From the NCBI GenBank assembly GCA_016711435.1, contig JADJSY010000013.1, forward strand, positions 1 to 64,000: DNA of 64,000 bases, given 5' to 3'. The DNA is from Lewinellaceae bacterium. Its GTDB lineage: Bacteria; Bacteroidota; Bacteroidia; Chitinophagales; Saprospiraceae. The notes below the pieces were generated by a model. It was not told the DNA's origin. It worked only from the letters and a program-made list of their open reading frames with translations, and did no database searches. Shown piece by piece: positions 60,237 through 64,000 of this stretch; within the stretch, counting starts at the first letter, position 1, and each line of letters opens with the position of its first letter. Position numbers and translations under genes: made by a program.

Positions 60237-61328
60237 TTAGCGGATTGCGGATTTTCGCTTTAGATTTGACGTGTCAACTATAAATTTGAAAACGCGTTCA
60301 CGCCTAAACTGGAAAATCCGTGTCTCATCCCTTGAATCCGTGTTCAACTCCGGCAAAATCTCCTGTTCCACACAAAATTCCAGTGCCCGCCGCTCCGACC
60401 ACGACGAATCCTTATCTCCTTTGGCCCGAAAACCGCAGTGGCCGCCGCCGGGAGACAATTCAAAATGAAAATACGGATGCCTACGCGCGATCTCTACCGG
60501 GAAACATTCCGGTGTTAGGATCGGATCATTCACGGCGCTCACCAGCAAAGTAGGCACGCGGATACCTTCGAGGAAGTTTTTGGCAGAAGCCTGGCGATGA
60601 AAGTCATCTGCCGTCGCATAACCGGAAATGGGCGCGCTGAACCACTCATCGAAGTCGCGCCAGCGCCGCACTGCACGGAGTTTGGACACGTCTAATTTGC
60701 CGGGGAACTGGCTGTTTTTATGGCGTATTTTTTTTGCTAAAAAGGCCATAAAGCGTTTTTTGTAAATGATATTATCCCAGCGATCGAGCACGTCGGCGCC
60801 TGCGGCAATATCGCAGGGCGAAGAAAACGCCACGCCCGCTTTTATCTCCGGAGGCGCTGTGGCGCCATGCGTGCCGAGGTATTTCATCGTGATATTGCCG
60901 CCCATGCTGAACCCCACGAGCACCAGGGTATCATAGCGGCCTGTTGCGAGGGCATGGCTGATTACCGTGCTGATGTCTTCGGTGTCGCCGTGGTGGTACA
61001 TGCGAAAATGGCGGTTCATTTCACCGGAGCAGGAACGGCAGTTCCAGGCCAGAGCGTCCCAGCCATGTTGGGTAAAATGCCTCGCCATTCCCCGAATATA
61101 TTGTCCGCCTGAGTTGCCTTCCAGTCCGTGCGTCAGGATCACCAGCCGCCGGTTTTTATGTGGAAGCCAGTCGAGATCGAGAAAGTCGCCGTCGGAGGTT
61201 TCGATTCTTTCCCGTTGATAATCAATACCTTTTACGCGTCGCCAGATGCCGGGCGCCAGGGTTTGCAGGTGCCCGTTGAATTGCCAGAAAGGAGGGCCGG
61301 GAAAGGAGGATTGTTCGATAAGGGGCAT
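60237..61328 (-). CDS. YheT-like alpha/beta hydrolase
   Basis: About 363 residues from ATG 61328 (MPLIEQSSFPGPPFWQFNGH). The 17 codons before it, open to 61379, are translated GGCAAAG repeat. 'FNGHLQTLAP' and 'HGLEGNSGGQYIRGMARHFT' are typical of the YheT/ABHD1-3 group. Nucleophile elbow VGFSMGGNI (Ser), acid in 'SAVNDPILTPECFP', His in 'LSPGGGHCGFRAKG'. The family has esterase/lipase-like members of uncertain substrate. Cytoplasmic. The last 35 residues are probably a non-conserved tail. Confidence 0.9.
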   Translation of the reverse strand: MPLIEQSSFPGPPFWQFNGHLQTLAPGIWRRVKGIDYQRERIETSDGDFLDLDWLPHKNRRLVILTHGLEGNSGGQYIRGMARHFTQHGWDALAWNCRSCSGEMNRHFRMYHHGDTEDISTVISHALATGRYDTLVLVGFSMGGNITMKYLGTHGATAPPEIKAGVAFSSPCDIAAGADVLDRWDNIIYKKRFMAFLAKKIRHKNSQFPGKLDVSKLRAVRRWRDFDEWFSAPISGYATADDFHRQASAKNFLEGIRVPTLLVSAVNDPILTPECFPVEIARRHPYFHFELSPGGGHCGFRAKGDKDSSWSERRALEFCVEQEILPELNTDSRDETRIFQFRRERVFKFIVDTSNLKRKSAIR

Positions 61329-61334
61329 GTGAGT

Positions 61335-61394
61335 GAAGGGCAAAAAGGCAAAAGACAAAGGGCAAAAGACAAAGGGCAAAGGGCAAAGGGCAAA
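61335..61394 (+). repeat. GGCAAAG/GACAAAG heptanucleotide repeats
   Basis: AAGGGCAAAAAGGCAAAAGA, CAAAGGGCAAAAGACAAAGG and on: seven-base period, upstream of the YheT-like start. Only one arm is evident. Confidence 0.8.
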
Positions 61395-61608
61395 AATAAG
61401 CGTGTGCGTGGGATATGAAACACACGCTTTTTGCTAAAAGTTGAATTTGTGGAAATATATAAACCGGCAAATTCCGGGCGGGCGCTACCTTTCGGGCAAA
61501 TTGAACCACGAAGGGTGATTTTTACCACAAAGGACACCAAGTAACGCTCAAAAAACAACTTATGCTTTTGATTAACCCCCGCGCTTTGTGGTAAAACCCT
61601 ATAGGATA

Positions 61609-62232
61609 ATGAAAAGAATAAAGTACCCCTGGTGGTTGTTATTCGCCCTGGCCGGATGCCAGTCGGCAACAGATCAGTTGCGGGAAGCGGAGCACCGTTT
61701 TTTGCAGATCGTGGCTATCCCGGAGCGTTTGCAACTGGCTGTCGGAAACGATACCTTGTTTTTGCCGGTATTGCCTGCCCCGGAAGCTGCGGACGAGGCA
61801 AAAGCCGATGCTTTACAATTGCAGGCGCGTATACAAAAAATTGATATTCAAACACTTGAAATGAATGACAAGCAGCGGCTGGAAATACTAAAAAACGCCG
61901 TGGACGATCTGGTTTTACACGGGGTTTCCGTACCCGTCGATCAGATTTGCAGCCGGATTGCCGACCCTTTTCAGCAAGCCCTGCAACACAACAACCCAGA
62001 ACTGACCGGGCGTTTTCTGGAACAAATCCCCGAATATTTTAGGGAAATGGAAGAGCGCTGGCACAAGCCGGCCCCGCATAAAATTCAGGACGCCATTTTG
62101 AAAGCAGATTCCGCTTTCGATGCCCTCCATCTGTTAGAACAGCAGTCGCCAACTTCCATGAAAAACAAGTTTATAACGGCCCGCTTCGCACTCAAAGACT
62201 ATATCGGTCTCTGCCAAAGTGCCTTACTATAA
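61609..62232 (+). CDS. Lipoprotein of unknown function
   Basis: About 207 residues from ATG 61609 (MKRIKYPWWLLFALAGC), preferred over 61588 because it gives a compact lipoprotein signal with the lipobox LAGC. The mature part is mostly helical and acidic ('LREAEHRFLQIVAIPERLQL', 'EILKNAVDDLVLHGVSVPVD', 'ELTGRFLEQIPEYFREMEER'), without recognised motifs. It precedes pbpC on the same strand, 56 bp away; in many Bacteroidota pbpC follows a large alpha-2-macroglobulin gene, which is not the case here. Function unknown. Confidence 0.75.
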   Translation: MKRIKYPWWLLFALAGCQSATDQLREAEHRFLQIVAIPERLQLAVGNDTLFLPVLPAPEAADEAKADALQLQARIQKIDIQTLEMNDKQRLEILKNAVDDLVLHGVSVPVDQICSRIADPFQQALQHNNPELTGRFLEQIPEYFREMEERWHKPAPHKIQDAILKADSAFDALHLLEQQSPTSMKNKFITARFALKDYIGLCQSALL

Positions 62233-62243
62233 TCCGATTAAAC

Positions 62244-62290
62244 CGACTCACGACTCACGACTCACCACTCACCACTCACCACTCACCATT
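62244..62290 (+). repeat. CTCACGA/CTCACCA heptanucleotide repeat
   Basis: ACTCACGACTCACGACTCAC followed by CACTCACCACTCACC: six units of exactly seven bases, running into the start of pbpC. Same word as 11979-12038. Confidence 0.85.
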
Positions 62291-64000
62291 GACATCCGTT
62301 GATCGCCTGCAACATATCGCAACCGGCTTAAAAAACCGCGTAGTCGCCTTCGCCCGCCGCCGTCCGAAGACGAGCGTTGCTGTGGTATTGTTGTTATTTG
62401 GGTGGTTGTTTTGCCTGCCCCGACCGCTGTTTGAGCAACCTTTGTCGGTGGTGCTGGAAGACCGCGACGGCCAGTTGCTGGGTGCGCGGATTGCCAAAGA
62501 CGGGCAATGGCGGTTCCCCGAAAGTGATTCCATTCCAAAAAAATATGCAGCCTGCGTTATCGCTTTCGAGGACAAACGTTTTCGCTGGCACCCCGGCGTC
62601 GACCCCATCAGCCTGACACGCGCCACCTGGCTGAATATGCGCCGGGGAAAGGTGGTCAGCGGCGGCAGCACCCTTACCATGCAGGTGATTCGGATGGCCC
62701 GCGACAACCCGGCACGCACTGTTTGGGAAAAAATAGTGGAGGTTTTTATGGCTACCCGGCTCGAACTGACGTACTCCAAACGGGCCATTTTGAACCTCTA
62801 CGCCTCCCACGCACCTTTCGGCGGCAATGTGGTGGGCATCGAAGCAGCTTCCTGGCGATATTACGGCAAAAGCCCGCACTTGCTGACCTGGGCGGAAGCG
62901 GCAACGATGGCCGTTTTGCCCAATAGTCCGGCACTGATCCACCCCGGCCGGAATCGCAACGCCCTGATGCTCAAGCGCAACCAATTGCTGGAGCGCCTGC
63001 GCGACAACGGCGACATCAGCGCGGCGGAATGCGAACTGTCGCAGGAAGAACCCCTGCCCGAACAACCCCTGCCGCTGCCGCAACTCGCGCCGCACCTGCT
63101 CGACCGGCTGGCAGCCACCGGCGCCGCGCGTTTTCATACCACGATCGACAAAGACCTGCAACAGCGGATCATAACCTTGCTGGCGCGCCGCCAGGAAATT
63201 TACCGGGGCAATGAAGTACACAACCTCGCCTCTATCATCATCGACGTAGCGACTGGCGAGGTGCTGGCCTATGTCGGCAATGTGGTCGGCGCCGGCAAGG
63301 AACACGGCGAATCGGTGGACATCCTCACTGCCCCGCGCAGCACCGGCAGCATTCTGAAACCCTACCTCTATGCCCTGGCCCTGGAAAACGGCGACATCCT
63401 GCCCAACAGCCTGCTGCACGACGTGCCGACCCAACTCGGCCAGTACAAACCCGAAAATTACTACGAAACATACGACGGGGCCGTGCCCGCTAAACGCGCC
63501 CTGATCCGCTCCCTGAACGTCCCTTTTGTGCTGCTGCTGCAACAATACGGTCTGGAAAAGTTCCATTTCAACCTGCAACGCCTCGGTCTGTCCACGCTCA
63601 ATAAACCGCCCGCCCACTACGGGCTGTCGCTGATTCTGGGCGGCGCGGAGGCCAATTTGAGCGACATCACCAATGTTTATGCCTGTATGGCCCGCCGCCT
63701 CGGCAGTTTTTACGAGCGAAACGGACGTTACGCCACCGATGATTTTCGCGCGCCATCCGTATTAAAAAGTACGGGCGCCAAAAAGAACCGGGCCGAACAA
63801 CGCGAAACCGATCTGCTCAGCGCTTCCTCCATCTGGTACACCTTCGAGGCCATGCGGGAAGTCGAACGCCCCAACAGCGCAGGAGAATGGGAACTGTTTC
63901 GCGCCGGGCAACCCATTGCCTGGAAAACGGGCACCAGCATCGGTTTCCGCGACGCCTGGGCTGCGGGTGTTACGCCGAGGTATGCCGTCGGCGTCTGGGC
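62289..64000 (+). CDS. pbpC: Penicillin-binding protein 1C (transglycosylase/transpeptidase), 3' truncated by window edge
   Basis: Open to the right edge, 570 codons visible. The likely start is TTG 62289, since no in-frame ATG precedes the membrane anchor (AVVLLLFGWLFCLPRPLF). The GT51 transglycosylase has 'CVIAFEDKRFRWHPGVDPIS' (catalytic Glu in FEDKRF), 'GGSTLTMQVIRMARD' and 'KRAILNLYASHAPFGGNVVG'. The transpeptidase shows SILK in STGSILKPYLYALAL, SLN in IRSLNVPFV and KTG in AWKTGTSIGFRDAWAAG. It builds and cross-links peptidoglycan. The final domain is outside the window. The class (1C) is inferred from motif spacing. Confidence 0.93.
   Translation, partial: MTSVDRLQHIATGLKNRVVAFARRRPKTSVAVVLLLFGWLFCLPRPLFEQPLSVVLEDRDGQLLGARIAKDGQWRFPESDSIPKKYAACVIAFEDKRFRWHPGVDPISLTRATWLNMRRGKVVSGGSTLTMQVIRMARDNPARTVWEKIVEVFMATRLELTYSKRAILNLYASHAPFGGNVVGIEAASWRYYGKSPHLLTWAEAATMAVLPNSPALIHPGRNRNALMLKRNQLLERLRDNGDISAAECELSQEEPLPEQPLPLPQLAPHLLDRLAATGAARFHTTIDKDLQQRIITLLARRQEIYRGNEVHNLASIIIDVATGEVLAYVGNVVGAGKEHGESVDILTAPRSTGSILKPYLYALALENGDILPNSLLHDVPTQLGQYKPENYYETYDGAVPAKRALIRSLNVPFVLLLQQYGLEKFHFNLQRLGLSTLNKPPAHYGLSLILGGAEANLSDITNVYACMARRLGSFYERNGRYATDDFRAPSVLKSTGAKKNRAEQRETDLLSASSIWYTFEAMREVERPNSAGEWELFRAGQPIAWKTGTSIGFRDAWAAGVTPRYAVGVW

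Noticed and set aside
62394..63617. 407-codon open frame on the - strand
   Set aside because: The + strand here encodes PBP1C with all transglycosylase and transpeptidase motifs in one frame.

Overview
This window comes from a member of the Bacteroidota, most likely the Saprospirales. The evidence is a PorP/SprF-type outer-membrane protein, SprB repeats, type A and type B type IX secretion (T9SS) sorting domains, a carboxypeptidase-regulatory/TonB receptor, and promoters of the form TTTG-N19/20-TAnnTTTG. The phylum is secure; the order is inferred. No rRNA, tRNA, CRISPR array, integrase or transposase gene was recognised.

Layout. 1-0.5 kb: end of a LuxR-type response regulator. 0.7-22.1 kb: a secreted-surface-protein cluster. 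Two very large paralogous Cys-rich proteins (706-5341 and 14914-22142) end in a dockerin-like module, a cohesin-like module and a T9SS type A signal. Between them lie a one-cohesin protein, a three-cohesin/14-SprB-repeat protein with a type B signal, and a PorP/SprF-like protein. Together they look like a T9SS-exported cohesin-dockerin surface assembly. 23-31 kb: glucosaminidase-like protein, four-helix-bundle protein, OstA/LptA-like protein, cation/proton antiporter, DCC protein, peptide-binding lipoprotein, DUF3127 protein, and a Trp-repeat protein. 31.7-39.4 kb: HD phosphohydrolase, peptidoglycan-binding repeat protein, SPFH protein, TonB receptor, aroA. 39.5-46 kb: an ECF sigma/anti-sigma pair divergent from an operon of a membrane-anchored PKD-like protein and a membrane-anchored TPR-CHAT protease, a candidate signalling module. 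46.4-64 kb: Dna2-like nuclease-helicase, nucleotidyltransferase, HtrA-like protease, tatA, Nif3-like protein, zinc-ribbon coiled-coil protein, two thioredoxin-fold proteins, UvrD/RecB-type helicase-nuclease, YheT-like hydrolase, a lipoprotein, and pbpC running off the edge.

Two features cut across the window. First, nearly every intergenic space carries short tandem repeats, often heptanucleotide (GTTATTA, GGCAAAG, ATGAGGA, CTCACGA and related words), usually as two inverted arms making long hairpins. Both four-helix-bundle genes sit inside such a hairpin. Second, many conserved genes are broken by one-base indels, often in homopolymers. One tract (52370-52635) is implausibly G/C homopolymeric. 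Much of the apparent gene decay is therefore probably sequencing or assembly error, although the 7-bp duplication at 1821-1834 is of another kind.
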